DNA of 64,000 bases, taken from Palleronia sp. THAF1 (lineage in GTDB: Bacteria > Pseudomonadota > Alphaproteobacteria > Rhodobacterales > Rhodobacteraceae). This document shows positions 15,114 through 23,272 of this stretch, piece by piece. The DNA is taken from positions 415,001 to 479,000 of the forward strand of contig NZ_CP045420.1 of the NCBI RefSeq assembly GCF_009363795.1, written 5' to 3'. A program made the translations under genes and the position numbers. The notes under the pieces are model-generated. The model saw only the letters and a list, made by a program, of their open reading frames with translations, did no database searches and was not told where the DNA came from. Numbering within the stretch: the stretch's first letter is position 1; every line of letters begins with the position of its first letter.

Positions 15114-17900
15114 ATGCTGATCCTCGGTCCCATCGGCTTTACCGCGCCTTGGCTTCTGCTGGGCCTGATCGCCTTGCCGATCCTGTGGATTTTGCTGCGC
15201 GCCGTGCCGCCCGCGCCGATCCGCCGCCGCTTTCCCGGCGTGGCGCTTCTGCTGGGTCTGCAGGACGAGGAACACCAGTCCGACAAGACGCCGTGGTGGC
15301 TTTTGCTGCTGCGCAGCCTTGCCATTGCCGCGCTGATCGCGGGCTTCGCCGGTCCGGTCCTGAATCCCGACCCGCGCGAGCCGGGCACCGGCCCGCTGCT
15401 GGTGCTGATGGACGGCACATGGGCCGACGCCCGCGACTGGCCGCGCCGGATCGACCGGGTAGAGCAGGCATTGTCAGAGGCGACACGCGACGACCGCCCC
15501 GCCGCCGTCGTTCTGCTGACCGACCCGCCCGCCGGTGATCTTCCGTTCCGCGCCGCGCAATCGTGGGTGTCGCAGCTTCCGGGCCTGACGCCGCAGCCTT
15601 GGGCTCCGCAAGACAGTGCAGCTTGGGCCGAGGGGTTGCCCGGCAACTTCGATACAATCTGGCTGTCCGATGGTCTGGACCGCGAAAGCCGCGCTGAAAC
15701 GCTGGCTGCGCTTGAAGATCGCGGGTCGGTGCGCGTGTTCGAATCCCCACGTCCCATCTACGGCCTGCGCCCCCCGATATTCGAGGACGGAGCGATCTCG
15801 CTGTCCGTGACCCGCGCGGGCGACGGTGTCGAACGCACGGTGACCATCGCCGCGCAGGGGCTCGATCCAAACGGGGTGGAGCGTCAGTTGGCCACGGTCG
15901 ATGCGACCTTTGCCCAAGGCGAGACGGAGGCCGAAGTCGCCGTGTCGCTGCCCCCGGAATTGCGTAACCGCGTGTCCCGGTTTGAGGTCATCGGCGCACG
16001 ATCCGCCGGGGCCGTCAGCCTGACCGACGACGCTTTGAAACGGCGCGAAGTGGCGCTGCTGTCGGGCAGCGAGGCCCGCGAGTCCGTCGAGTTGCTGAAC
16101 CCCACGCACTACTTGGAACAGGCGCTCGACCCCGTGGCCGACCTGATCGACGGCGCGCTGTCCGATGTGCTTTTGGCCAACCCGGACGCCATCGTTCTGG
16201 CTGACGTGGCGACCGTGCCTGACGCGCAATCCGCCGACCTGCTGGCGTGGATCGACGCTGGCGGCCTGCTGGTGCGCTTCGCCGGCCCGCGCCTTGCCGC
16301 GTCTGACGTCAGCCGTGCCGAGGAGGACCCCCTGATGCCCGTGCGCCTTCGCGCCGGTGGCCGCTCTGTCGGTGGCGCGATGAGTTGGGGAGAGCCGAAA
16401 GAGCTGCAGACCTTCGCCGACGAAAGCCCCTTCGCCGGATTGTCGGTGCCCGAAGATGTTACCGTCACCGCGCAGGTGCTGGCGCAACCTGACCCGACGC
16501 TGTCCGAACGCACCATCGCCTCGCTTGCCGATGGCACGCCGCTGGTCACGCGCAAACGCATCGGCGCGGGGCAGGTGGTGTTGTTCCACGTCACCGCCAA
16601 CGCCGAATGGTCCAGCCTGCCGCTGTCGGGCCTGTTCGTGTCGATGCTGGAACGGCTTGCCGTCTCGACCCGCCCCGCGCAGCCGGACGCGAGTGAGCTG
16701 GAAGGCACGACATGGCAGATCGACAGCCGCCTGACGGCGTTCGGAGCGGTCGAAGACGCGGGCAACCTGCCCGGCGTTCCGGGCGAGCGGCTGGCCGACA
16801 GCGCGCCGGGCCCCGACGCGCCTCCGGGCCTCTATGCCGGAGAGGACCGCCGCCTCGCGCTGAATGTGATCGGGCCGGAGACCGTTTTGACTGCAACCGC
16901 ATGGCCGTCGCGCATCCCGGTCGAAGGGCTGGCGACGGCACAGGAACAACCGCTTGGGGGTCTACTTCTGTCGCTCGGCATCGCTCTTCTGGCGATCGAT
17001 GTGTTGGCGTCCCTGTGGCTGGCCGGGCGACTGACGGGACCGCGCGCTGCCGCCGCCGCTTTGGCGGGGCTGATGCTGATCGGCGCGCCGCAGGCCGACG
17101 CTCAAAATGGAATGTCGTCTACCCCGCCCCGCGAAGAGGTGACCGACGACGCCTTCGCTGCTGCCGTCACATCCGAAGTGACGCTGGCCCACGTTCTGAC
17201 CGGCGACGACCGGCTGGATCAGACCGCTCAGGCGGGGCTGTTCGGGCTGGGGCAGACGCTGTTTCGCCGCACCTCTATCGAGCCGTCCGAACCCGTTGGC
17301 GTGAACCTTGAGACCGATGAGCTGGCGTTCTACCCGTTCCTCTACTGGCCCGTCAGCGCGGATATGGCGCGCCCCTCGGATGCCGCCTACGCCAAGCTGA
17401 ACGCCTACCTGCGGTCGGGCGGCATGATCCTGTTCGACACGCGCGATGCGGATATGGGCGGCACGGCGACCACGCCTACCAGCCGCAAGTTGCAGGAGCT
17501 GGCCCGCCCGCTGGACGTGCCGCCACTGGAGCAGATCCCGGCGGATCACGTTCTGACGCGCACCTTCTACCTGCTGCAGGACTTCCCTGGCCGCCATGCC
17601 ACGCCGAACATATGGGTCGAGGCTGCTCCGCCGGATGCCGAGATGGTCGAAGGCATGCCGTTCCGCGATCTGAACGACAACGTAACGCCCGTGGTCATCG
17701 GCGGCGGCGATTGGGCTGCCGCATGGGCGGTGGACGACACGGGCCGCCCGATGTTCCCCGTAGGCCGGGGCTTTGCCGGAGAGCGGCAGCGCGAAATCTC
17801 GCTGCGCTTCGGCGTGAATCTGATCATGCACGTGCTGACCGGCAACTATAAGTCCGATCAGGTCCACGTGCCCGCGCTGCTCGACCGTCTTGGGAATTGA
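15114..17900 (+). CDS. DUF4159 protein with BatA-like N-terminus and degenerate vWA domain
   Basis: 928 residues. Two N-terminal membrane segments (about 8-30 and 62-84) with an RRRFPG linker match the BatA N-terminal domain. Next is a vWA-like domain whose metal site is degraded (LLVLMDGTWAD in place of D-x-S-x-S) and a Rossmann-like part (VLADVATVPDAQ). A further membrane segment lies at about 620-645. The C-terminal ~235 residues are DUF4159 (LAHVLTGDDRLDQ; YPFLYWPVS; GGMILFDTRDAD). I found no cysteine in the whole protein. Most of the mass probably faces the periplasm. Confidence 0.88.
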   Translation: MLILGPIGFTAPWLLLGLIALPILWILLRAVPPAPIRRRFPGVALLLGLQDEEHQSDKTPWWLLLLRSLAIAALIAGFAGPVLNPDPREPGTGPLLVLMDGTWADARDWPRRIDRVEQALSEATRDDRPAAVVLLTDPPAGDLPFRAAQSWVSQLPGLTPQPWAPQDSAAWAEGLPGNFDTIWLSDGLDRESRAETLAALEDRGSVRVFESPRPIYGLRPPIFEDGAISLSVTRAGDGVERTVTIAAQGLDPNGVERQLATVDATFAQGETEAEVAVSLPPELRNRVSRFEVIGARSAGAVSLTDDALKRREVALLSGSEARESVELLNPTHYLEQALDPVADLIDGALSDVLLANPDAIVLADVATVPDAQSADLLAWIDAGGLLVRFAGPRLAASDVSRAEEDPLMPVRLRAGGRSVGGAMSWGEPKELQTFADESPFAGLSVPEDVTVTAQVLAQPDPTLSERTIASLADGTPLVTRKRIGAGQVVLFHVTANAEWSSLPLSGLFVSMLERLAVSTRPAQPDASELEGTTWQIDSRLTAFGAVEDAGNLPGVPGERLADSAPGPDAPPGLYAGEDRRLALNVIGPETVLTATAWPSRIPVEGLATAQEQPLGGLLLSLGIALLAIDVLASLWLAGRLTGPRAAAAALAGLMLIGAPQADAQNGMSSTPPREEVTDDAFAAAVTSEVTLAHVLTGDDRLDQTAQAGLFGLGQTLFRRTSIEPSEPVGVNLETDELAFYPFLYWPVSADMARPSDAAYAKLNAYLRSGGMILFDTRDADMGGTATTPTSRKLQELARPLDVPPLEQIPADHVLTRTFYLLQDFPGRHATPNIWVEAAPPDAEMVEGMPFRDLNDNVTPVVIGGGDWAAAWAVDDTGRPMFPVGRGFAGERQREISLRFGVNLIMHVLTGNYKSDQVHVPALLDRLGN

Positions 17901-17911
17901 GAGCGTTCGAC

Positions 17912-17940
17912 ATGAGTATTTGTAAAAACAAAGAAAGCAG
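17912..17940 (+). repeat. Dispersed intergenic repeat, copy A
   Basis: The sequence AGTATTT, two variable bases, an A-run, then CAAAGAA recurs in this window (copies also at 22168, 41471, 46385, 59901 and 59938). Here it fills the 46 bp gap between two cluster genes, and its purine-rich end lies just before the TTG start at 17947. It looks non-coding. Confidence 0.7.
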
Positions 17941-17946
17941 GTCGCT

Positions 17947-20001
17947 TTGACCGAAACCGTGATCTTTGATCCATTGGTGCCTTGGGTGGTACTGGCCGTG
18001 CTGGCGGGCGTTGCGGTGCTGGTCGTCGGACTGGCGCTATGGCGCGGGCTGGGCGGCTGGTGGCTGCGCGGGCTGGCGGCGCTGGCTTTGCTGGCGGCCT
18101 TGTCCGGCCCGTCTTTGCAAAGCGAGGACCGCGCTCCGCTGTCGGACATCGTGATCGCAGTGGTGGACGAAAGCGCGTCGCAGCGGCTGTCGGACCGGCC
18201 GGACCAGTCTGCGGCGGCATTGGCGCGGTTGGAGAGCGAAATTTCGGCGCTGGGCAACACGGAATTGCGCGTCGTGCGATTGGGCGACGGGCAGGGCGAC
18301 GGGGGCACCGAATTGATGACGGCTTTGTCGCAGGCGTTGGCCGAAGAACCGCAAGCGCGGATCGCGGGCGCGGTGCTGATCTCGGACGGGCGGTTGCACG
18401 ATATCGAAAACGCTCCGGATCTGCCCGCGCCGCTGCACTTGTTGATGACGGGCCAGCCCGAGGATTGGGACAGGCGGTTGGAGATCACGACCGCGCCCGC
18501 CTTCGCCATTCTGGGCGAAGAGGTGGCGCTGCGCCTACGGATCGACAATCAGGGCGCCGTGCCTGCCGCCGAAGGCCAGACGGTCTCTTTAGAGATCGCC
18601 ATCGACGGCGGTGAGGCGCGCAGCTTCGATGTACCCGTGGGCGAAGAGTTGGAGCTGCCCGTCGTGCTGCCCCACGCGGGCATCAACGTGATCCAGTTCA
18701 ACGTGCCGGTCGCCGAAGGCGAGCTGACCGACCGCAACAACGCCGCTGTCGTGCGTATCAACGGCGTGCGCGACCGGCTGCGGGTGTTGCTGGTCTCGGG
18801 CGAGCCACACGCGGGCGAGCGGACATGGCGCAACCTGCTGAAGTCGGACGCCTCACTCGATCTGGTCCATTTCACCATTCTGCGTCCGCCAGAAAAGCAG
18901 GACGGCGTGCCGGTCAACGAGCTGTCCCTGATCGCTTTCCCGACGCGGGAGCTGTTCCTGGAGAAGATCGACGAATTCGATCTGATCATATTCGACAAGT
19001 ATCAGCGGCGGGGCATCTTGCCTGCGTTGTATCTGGATAACGTGCGGCAATACGTGGAAAACGGCGGCGCGGTGCTCGTGGCCGCGGGGCCGGACTTTGC
19101 CAGCGCCGCATCGCTGTACCGCTCGCCGCTTGGGGAAATCCTGCCCGCAGCACCTACCAGCCGCGTGCTGGAGGAGGCCTACCTGCCCCGTCTGACCGAC
19201 ATGGGGCGGCGTCATCCGGTGACGCGCGGACTTGGCGGCGGCGGGGAAGAGCCGGACTGGGGACGCTGGCTACGCCAAATCGAGTTGGAGCCGTTGGGCG
19301 GTCAGGTCGTGATGACCGGGATCGACGATAGCCCGCTTCTCGTGCTTGACCGTGTGGGCGAAGGGCGCGTGGCGTTGCTCGGTTCTGACCATGCATGGCT
19401 GTGGAGCCGTGGATATGAGGGCGGTGGCCCGCAACTCGACCTGCTGCGACGGCTGGCACATTGGTCGATGAAGGAACCGGAACTGGAGGAAGAGGCGCTG
19501 AGTGCCGTTGCCGATGGTCAGCGCATGGTTGTCACGCGTCGCACGTTGGATGAGACCACCGGCCCGCTGACGATTACTGGCCCTGACGGCGAGACCGTCG
19601 AGTTGGAAATGGAAGAGGTTGCGCCCGGTCAGTTCCAGGCCGAGTTTACCGGGCCGGAGATCGGGTTGTATCGGCTGGCGCAGGGCGATGAAGAGGCAGT
19701 CGTCGCCCTCGGTCCGCAAAGCCCGCGCGAGTTCGAGCAGACAGTCGCCAGCGGCGAGACGCTGGAGCCTTTGATCGACGGCTCTCGGGGGGGCATTCGG
19801 GGGATCAGCGACGGCCTGCCGGATGTGCGTCAGGTTCGGGCGGGTCGCCAAGCTGCTGGACGCGGCTGGATTGGGATCACGCCGCGTGATGCCTATCTGA
19901 CGGCGGATATCACCGCAGTGCCGTTGCTACCTGCGTGGCTATGGCTGATCCTGGCCGCCGGTTTGGCAACGGGCGCTTGGCTGCGTGAAGGACGCCGGTA
20001 G
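17947..20001 (+). CDS. Large membrane protein with vWA-like and amidotransferase-like folds
   Basis: 684 residues, TTG start. Two N-terminal membrane segments (about 12-32 and 36-55) precede a vWA-like domain: VVDESAS (about 67-73) is an intact D-x-S-x-S site and VLISDGRLHD a later strand. A class I glutamine-amidotransferase-like Rossmann region follows (LRVLLVSGEP; LIIFDKYQRRG; GGAVLVAAGPDF), but the nucleophile cysteine is missing and I find no cysteine anywhere. A membrane segment sits at the very C-terminus (about 657-677). It closes the MoxR cluster and ends at a strong terminator. Probably a membrane-anchored periplasmic partner; activity unknown. Confidence 0.8.
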   Translation: MTETVIFDPLVPWVVLAVLAGVAVLVVGLALWRGLGGWWLRGLAALALLAALSGPSLQSEDRAPLSDIVIAVVDESASQRLSDRPDQSAAALARLESEISALGNTELRVVRLGDGQGDGGTELMTALSQALAEEPQARIAGAVLISDGRLHDIENAPDLPAPLHLLMTGQPEDWDRRLEITTAPAFAILGEEVALRLRIDNQGAVPAAEGQTVSLEIAIDGGEARSFDVPVGEELELPVVLPHAGINVIQFNVPVAEGELTDRNNAAVVRINGVRDRLRVLLVSGEPHAGERTWRNLLKSDASLDLVHFTILRPPEKQDGVPVNELSLIAFPTRELFLEKIDEFDLIIFDKYQRRGILPALYLDNVRQYVENGGAVLVAAGPDFASAASLYRSPLGEILPAAPTSRVLEEAYLPRLTDMGRRHPVTRGLGGGGEEPDWGRWLRQIELEPLGGQVVMTGIDDSPLLVLDRVGEGRVALLGSDHAWLWSRGYEGGGPQLDLLRRLAHWSMKEPELEEEALSAVADGQRMVVTRRTLDETTGPLTITGPDGETVELEMEEVAPGQFQAEFTGPEIGLYRLAQGDEEAVVALGPQSPREFEQTVASGETLEPLIDGSRGGIRGISDGLPDVRQVRAGRQAAGRGWIGITPRDAYLTADITAVPLLPAWLWLILAAGLATGAWLREGRR

Positions 20002-20011
20002 CAAAATGCGA

Positions 20012-20034
20012 AACGGCCCCGCGTTGGGGCCGTT
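20012..20034. terminator. Bidirectional intrinsic terminator
   Basis: A perfect 9 bp stem (AACGGCCCC / GGGGCCGTT) with loop GCGTT lies 10 bp after the stop at 20001. T-rich bases follow on both strands, so it can end the MoxR cluster transcript and the opposing small gene. Confidence 0.75.
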
Positions 20035-20041
20035 GTTCTGA

Positions 20042-20206
20042 TCAGGGCGCTTTCGAGTGGCTGTCGCCGTCAACCGCGAGAGCGGATTTCTCGATATCGT
20101 CACGCTCCTTGCGTTCTTCGGTTTTGATCTTGGACCGATAGGCGAAGACGCTGAAGATCAGCAGGGTCATAAGGGCGAGCAGGGGCAGAAGCCATCCTAG
20201 GGACAT
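20042..20206 (-). CDS. Small single-pass membrane protein
   Basis: 54 residues, starting MSLGWLLPLLALMTLL. Residues 4-22 form one membrane segment, followed by a strongly charged stretch (RSKIKTEERKERDDIEK) likely to be a cytosolic helix. Codon third positions are GC-rich as in neighbouring genes, which supports real coding. No good ribosome binding site is seen. Its 5' side holds a nested inverted repeat (20214-20260). Topology recalls small stress-linked proteins such as PspB, but there is no sequence match that I can claim. Confidence 0.55.
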   Translation of the reverse strand: MSLGWLLPLLALMTLLIFSVFAYRSKIKTEERKERDDIEKSALAVDGDSHSKAP

Positions 20207-20213
20207 GTGTTAT

Positions 20214-20260
20214 CCAATCGTTACGTGTTCTGTCTGCTCAAACCCTCAGACAGCGATTGG
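20214..20260. promoter_or_regulatory. Nested inverted repeat upstream of the 54-residue gene
   Basis: Outer arms CCAATCG (20214-20220) and CGATTGG (20254-20260) enclose inner arms TGTCTG (20231-20236) and CAGACA (20247-20252). On the minus strand this would be a structured leader of the small membrane protein gene; it could also act as a terminator for the gene ending at 20294. Confidence 0.4.
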
Positions 20261-20293
20261 TTTCCGTAAAGTCATGGGGTGCGACGACACGCG

Positions 20294-20638
20294 TCAGGGT
20301 AGATCGAAGGCCTGTGTATCGGTGGCCCAGCCCTCGGGCAGAGTGCTGGCGCGGATATGCACCCGTCGCGTGTCCGTGGGGATCGAAATCGTGTGCGACC
20401 GGGTGAAGGGCTGCTCGTTCACGTGCGGGTGCAGCAATTCGCGGGTGCCAAGCACCGTCCCGTCCGCCGCCTCGACCCGCCAGCCGTCGGCGTAGTCCTC
20501 CCAGCCGGTGTCGCCATGTTCCAGCGTTACGGAGATGCGCCAATCGGCTCCGCTCTGCGTGGCGGAGACCTCCACGATCCGGGCGGGATCGGCAATGGCA
20601 GGCAGAGCCAGGAACACAAGGGGCAGAGCAATGCGCAT
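20294..20638 (-). CDS. Small exported protein
   Basis: 114 residues. A short signal peptide (LPLVFLALPAIADP, cleavage near residue 16) is followed by ~95 residues predicted to be all beta, including DWRISVTLEHGDTGWEDYADGW, a pattern seen in small periplasmic proteins of Rhodobacteraceae. No cysteine and no catalytic motif are visible. Function unknown. It is divergent from glcD. Confidence 0.65.
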   Translation of the reverse strand: MRIALPLVFLALPAIADPARIVEVSATQSGADWRISVTLEHGDTGWEDYADGWRVEAADGTVLGTRELLHPHVNEQPFTRSHTISIPTDTRRVHIRASTLPEGWATDTQAFDLP

Positions 20639-20716
20639 GGGGTTAAGGTAGGGGCGATCCGTCGCCTTGCCACCGTTGGGGCAGGCGCATACCCTTGGAA
20701 TCAGGAGGAGACCCCG

Positions 20717-22156
20717 ATGCAGATGCCCGAACCCGATGCGCGCGTGATCTCGAAAAAAGCGGAACTGGTCCGCCGTTTGGCACAGGTTCTGCCGGGCGAC
20801 GCCCTGATCCACGAGCCGCGCGAGCTGAAGGCCTACGAATGCGACGCGCTGACGGCCTACAAATGCCCGCCGCTGGCCGTGGTTCTTCCCAGCTCGACCG
20901 AGGAGGTCGCCTCCGCGCTGAAGGTCTGCCACGAATTGCGCGTGCCGGTGGTGCCGCGCGGGGCCGGAACCTCTTTGGCGGGCGGATCGCTGCCCACTGC
21001 CGACAGTGTCGTGCTGGGCGTCGCGCGCCTGACCGACGTGATCGAGACGAATTACCCCGACCGCTACATCACCGTGCAGACGGGCCGCACGAACCTGTCG
21101 GTCACCGGCGCTGTCGAGGAGAACGGCTTTTTCTACGCCCCCGACCCGTCGTCGCAGCTGGCTTGTGCCATCTCGGGCAACATCGCGATGAACTCCGGCG
21201 GGGCGCATTGCCTGAAATACGGCGTGACCACCAACAATCTGTTGGGTGTCACGATGGTGCTGATGGACGGCACCGTGGTGGAATTGGGCGGCGCGCATAT
21301 GGATGCGGGCGGGCTGGACTTGCTCGGCGTCGTTTGCGGGTCCGAAGGACAGCTGGGTGTCGTGACCGAAGCGACCCTGCGGATCCTGCCCAAGCCCGAA
21401 GGCGCGCGACCCTGCCTGATCGGCTTCGACTCGTCGGAAGTGGCCGGGGCCTGCGTGTCCGGTATCATCAAGGCCGGGATCTTGCCCGTCGCCATCGAAT
21501 TCATGGACCGCCCCTGCATCCGCGCCACGGATGCGTTCTCCGGCGCGGGTTATCCCGATTGCGAGGCGCTGCTGATCGTGGAAGTCGAAGGCTCGGACGC
21601 CGAAATCGACGCTCAGCTCGACGCCATCAGCGCCATCGCGCGCCAGCATGATCCGGTGGAACTGCGCGTGTCGCAGTCCGAGGATGAGAGCGCGCGTATC
21701 TGGCTGGGCCGCAAGTCTGCGTTCGGCGCGATGGGGCAGATCAACGACTACATCTGCCTCGACGGCACGATCCCGGTGGGCGAACTGCCCCGCGTCCTGC
21801 GCGGGATCGGCGATCTGTCGAAGAAGCATGGGCTGGACGTGGCGAACGTCTTTCACGCGGGCGACGGCAATATGCATCCGCTGATCCTGTTCGACGCCAA
21901 CAAGGACGGCGATCTGGAACGGGCAGAGGCGCTGGGCGAAGACATCCTGACCCTTTGCGTCGAAGTCGGTGGCTGTCTGACGGGCGAACACGGCGTCGGC
22001 GTGGAAAAACGCGATCTGATGACGGTGCAATTCGCCCCGGTTGATCTGGAAGCGCAGATGCGGGTGAAGGATGTGTTCGATCCCGCATGGCTGCTGAACC
22101 CCGCCAAGGTCTTCCCGCTTGCGTCATCCGACACGCGGCGCGTGGCCGCTGAGTAG
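20717..22156 (+). CDS. glcD: Glycolate oxidase subunit GlcD (FAD-linked)
   Basis: 479 residues. The FAD-binding PCMH domain is marked by PRGAGTSLAGGSLP (about 87-100) and GSEGQLGVVTEATL; the C-terminal domain ends with GCLTGEHGVGVEKRDLM, conserved in GlcD and D-lactate dehydrogenases. It oxidises glycolate to glyoxylate together with GlcE and GlcF, passing electrons to the respiratory chain. AGGAGGAG lies 6 bases before the ATG at 20717. The order glcD-glcE-glcF is the usual operon; glycolate is an abundant algal exudate in marine habitats. Confidence 0.93.
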   Translation: MQMPEPDARVISKKAELVRRLAQVLPGDALIHEPRELKAYECDALTAYKCPPLAVVLPSSTEEVASALKVCHELRVPVVPRGAGTSLAGGSLPTADSVVLGVARLTDVIETNYPDRYITVQTGRTNLSVTGAVEENGFFYAPDPSSQLACAISGNIAMNSGGAHCLKYGVTTNNLLGVTMVLMDGTVVELGGAHMDAGGLDLLGVVCGSEGQLGVVTEATLRILPKPEGARPCLIGFDSSEVAGACVSGIIKAGILPVAIEFMDRPCIRATDAFSGAGYPDCEALLIVEVEGSDAEIDAQLDAISAIARQHDPVELRVSQSEDESARIWLGRKSAFGAMGQINDYICLDGTIPVGELPRVLRGIGDLSKKHGLDVANVFHAGDGNMHPLILFDANKDGDLERAEALGEDILTLCVEVGGCLTGEHGVGVEKRDLMTVQFAPVDLEAQMRVKDVFDPAWLLNPAKVFPLASSDTRRVAAE

Positions 22157-22158
22157 AG

Positions 22159-22171
22159 CCTCCGGCGGAGG
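22159..22171 (+). terminator. Terminator-like hairpin between glcD and glcE
   Basis: CCTCC-GGC-GGAGG followed directly by TATTTTT has the form of an intrinsic terminator or attenuator directly after the glcD stop. It may trim expression of glcE and glcF relative to glcD. It merges into the dispersed repeat, copy E. Confidence 0.45.
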
Positions 22172-22194
22172 TATTTTTAGAACGATGAAGGAGC
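22168..22194 (+). repeat. Dispersed intergenic repeat, copy E (divergent)
   Basis: GAGGTATTTTTAGAACGATG then AAGGAG is a diverged member of the repeat family listed at 17912. Its end supplies the ribosome binding site for the glcE start codon at 22199. I recall the fused form (GC-rich hairpin plus GTATTT plus AAGATGAAG) as frequent in Rhodobacteraceae genomes. Confidence 0.55.
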
Positions 22195-22198
22195 GGTC

Positions 22199-23269
22199 GT
22201 GCTGAGACCAGAGACCGAGGCCGATCTGGCCGAAATGGTGCGCGCCGCGAACGGCCCCTTGCGCGTGCAGGGCGGCGGGACTCGAATCGCCGTGCCGGGA
22301 GCCGATCTGACGACTGCCGGGCTGAACGGCATTTCACTGTATGAGCCGGGCGCGCTGACGCTGGTGGCGGGGGCGGGAACGCCGATGGCCGATGTGCAGG
22401 CCGCGCTGGATGCCGAAGGTCAGCGGATGGCGTTCGAGCCGTGGGACTACCGCGCCGTGCTGGGCCGCGACGGTGTGCCGACGCTTGGCGGCTGTGTTTC
22501 GGTCAACGCCAGCGGACCCCGGCGCATGGTGGCGGGCGCGGCCCGGGACGCGGCGATCGGCGTTCGGTTCGTCGACGGTAGCGGGACGGCCATAAAGTCG
22601 GGTGGGCGCGTGATGAAGAACGTCACGGGTCTGGACCTGGCGAAGCTGGTCTGCGGCGCGCGCGGGCAGTTGGGCATCGTGACGGAAGTGGCGGTGAAGC
22701 TGCTGCCGGGCGTCGCGGCGACCCGCACGCTGGTCGCACAGGGTCATGACGCGGCAGAGGCTGTGCGGGTCATGTCCGGCGCGCTTGGCACGCCTTATGA
22801 GGTGACCGGGGCCGCCTACTCTGACGGACGCACGATGTTGCGACTGGAAGGGGCAGAGGCGTCGGTGGACTATCGCGCGGACGTTCTGGTCAAGGCGCTG
22901 GGTGGTGACTGGTCGGTGGAAAAGATCGATTGGGCCGACATCCGCGACGCGACGCAATTCGCTGGATCAGACGCCGACCTGTGGCGCATCTCGGTCAAGC
23001 CGTCCGACGCGCCGGGGCTGGTGGTCTCGCTGCCGGGGCGCACGATGCTCGACTGGGGCGGCGGGCTGGTCTGGGCCGAAGCCGATCCCGGCACCGACCT
23101 GCGTGCCAGGATGAACTGCCCCGGCCACGCCACACTGATCCGCGCCGCCCCCGAAACGCACGCCGCACTTGGCACGGCACACCCCGATCCCACGCCGGTC
23201 GCACGCCTGTCCGAAGGTTTGCGCACCCAGTTCGACCCGCGCGGCCTGTTCCAGATGGAAGACACCTGA
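22199..23269 (+). CDS. glcE: Glycolate oxidase subunit GlcE
   Basis: 356 residues, GTG start with AAGGAG upstream. It resembles the FAD-binding half of GlcD: RVQGGGTRIAVPG, then LGGCVSVNASGPRRM and GARGQLGIVTEVAVKLLPG. GlcE is an essential subunit of the glycolate oxidase complex. It lies between glcD and glcF, with only 3 bp to the glcF ATG, so the three genes are one transcription unit. Confidence 0.92.
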   Translation: MLRPETEADLAEMVRAANGPLRVQGGGTRIAVPGADLTTAGLNGISLYEPGALTLVAGAGTPMADVQAALDAEGQRMAFEPWDYRAVLGRDGVPTLGGCVSVNASGPRRMVAGAARDAAIGVRFVDGSGTAIKSGGRVMKNVTGLDLAKLVCGARGQLGIVTEVAVKLLPGVAATRTLVAQGHDAAEAVRVMSGALGTPYEVTGAAYSDGRTMLRLEGAEASVDYRADVLVKALGGDWSVEKIDWADIRDATQFAGSDADLWRISVKPSDAPGLVVSLPGRTMLDWGGGLVWAEADPGTDLRARMNCPGHATLIRAAPETHAALGTAHPDPTPVARLSEGLRTQFDPRGLFQMEDT

Positions 23270-23272
23270 CCC

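Noticed and set aside
20639-20716. Riboswitch in front of glcD or elsewhere (glycine, lysine, SAM types)
   Set aside because: The gap is only 78 bp and shows no conserved aptamer core; the leaders of lysS, glyQ and ilvC also show none.
20294-22030. Long minus-strand open frame across glcD
   Set aside because: Only its last 114 codons (20294-20638) form a plausible gene; the rest is antisense to glcD and has shadow-like composition.
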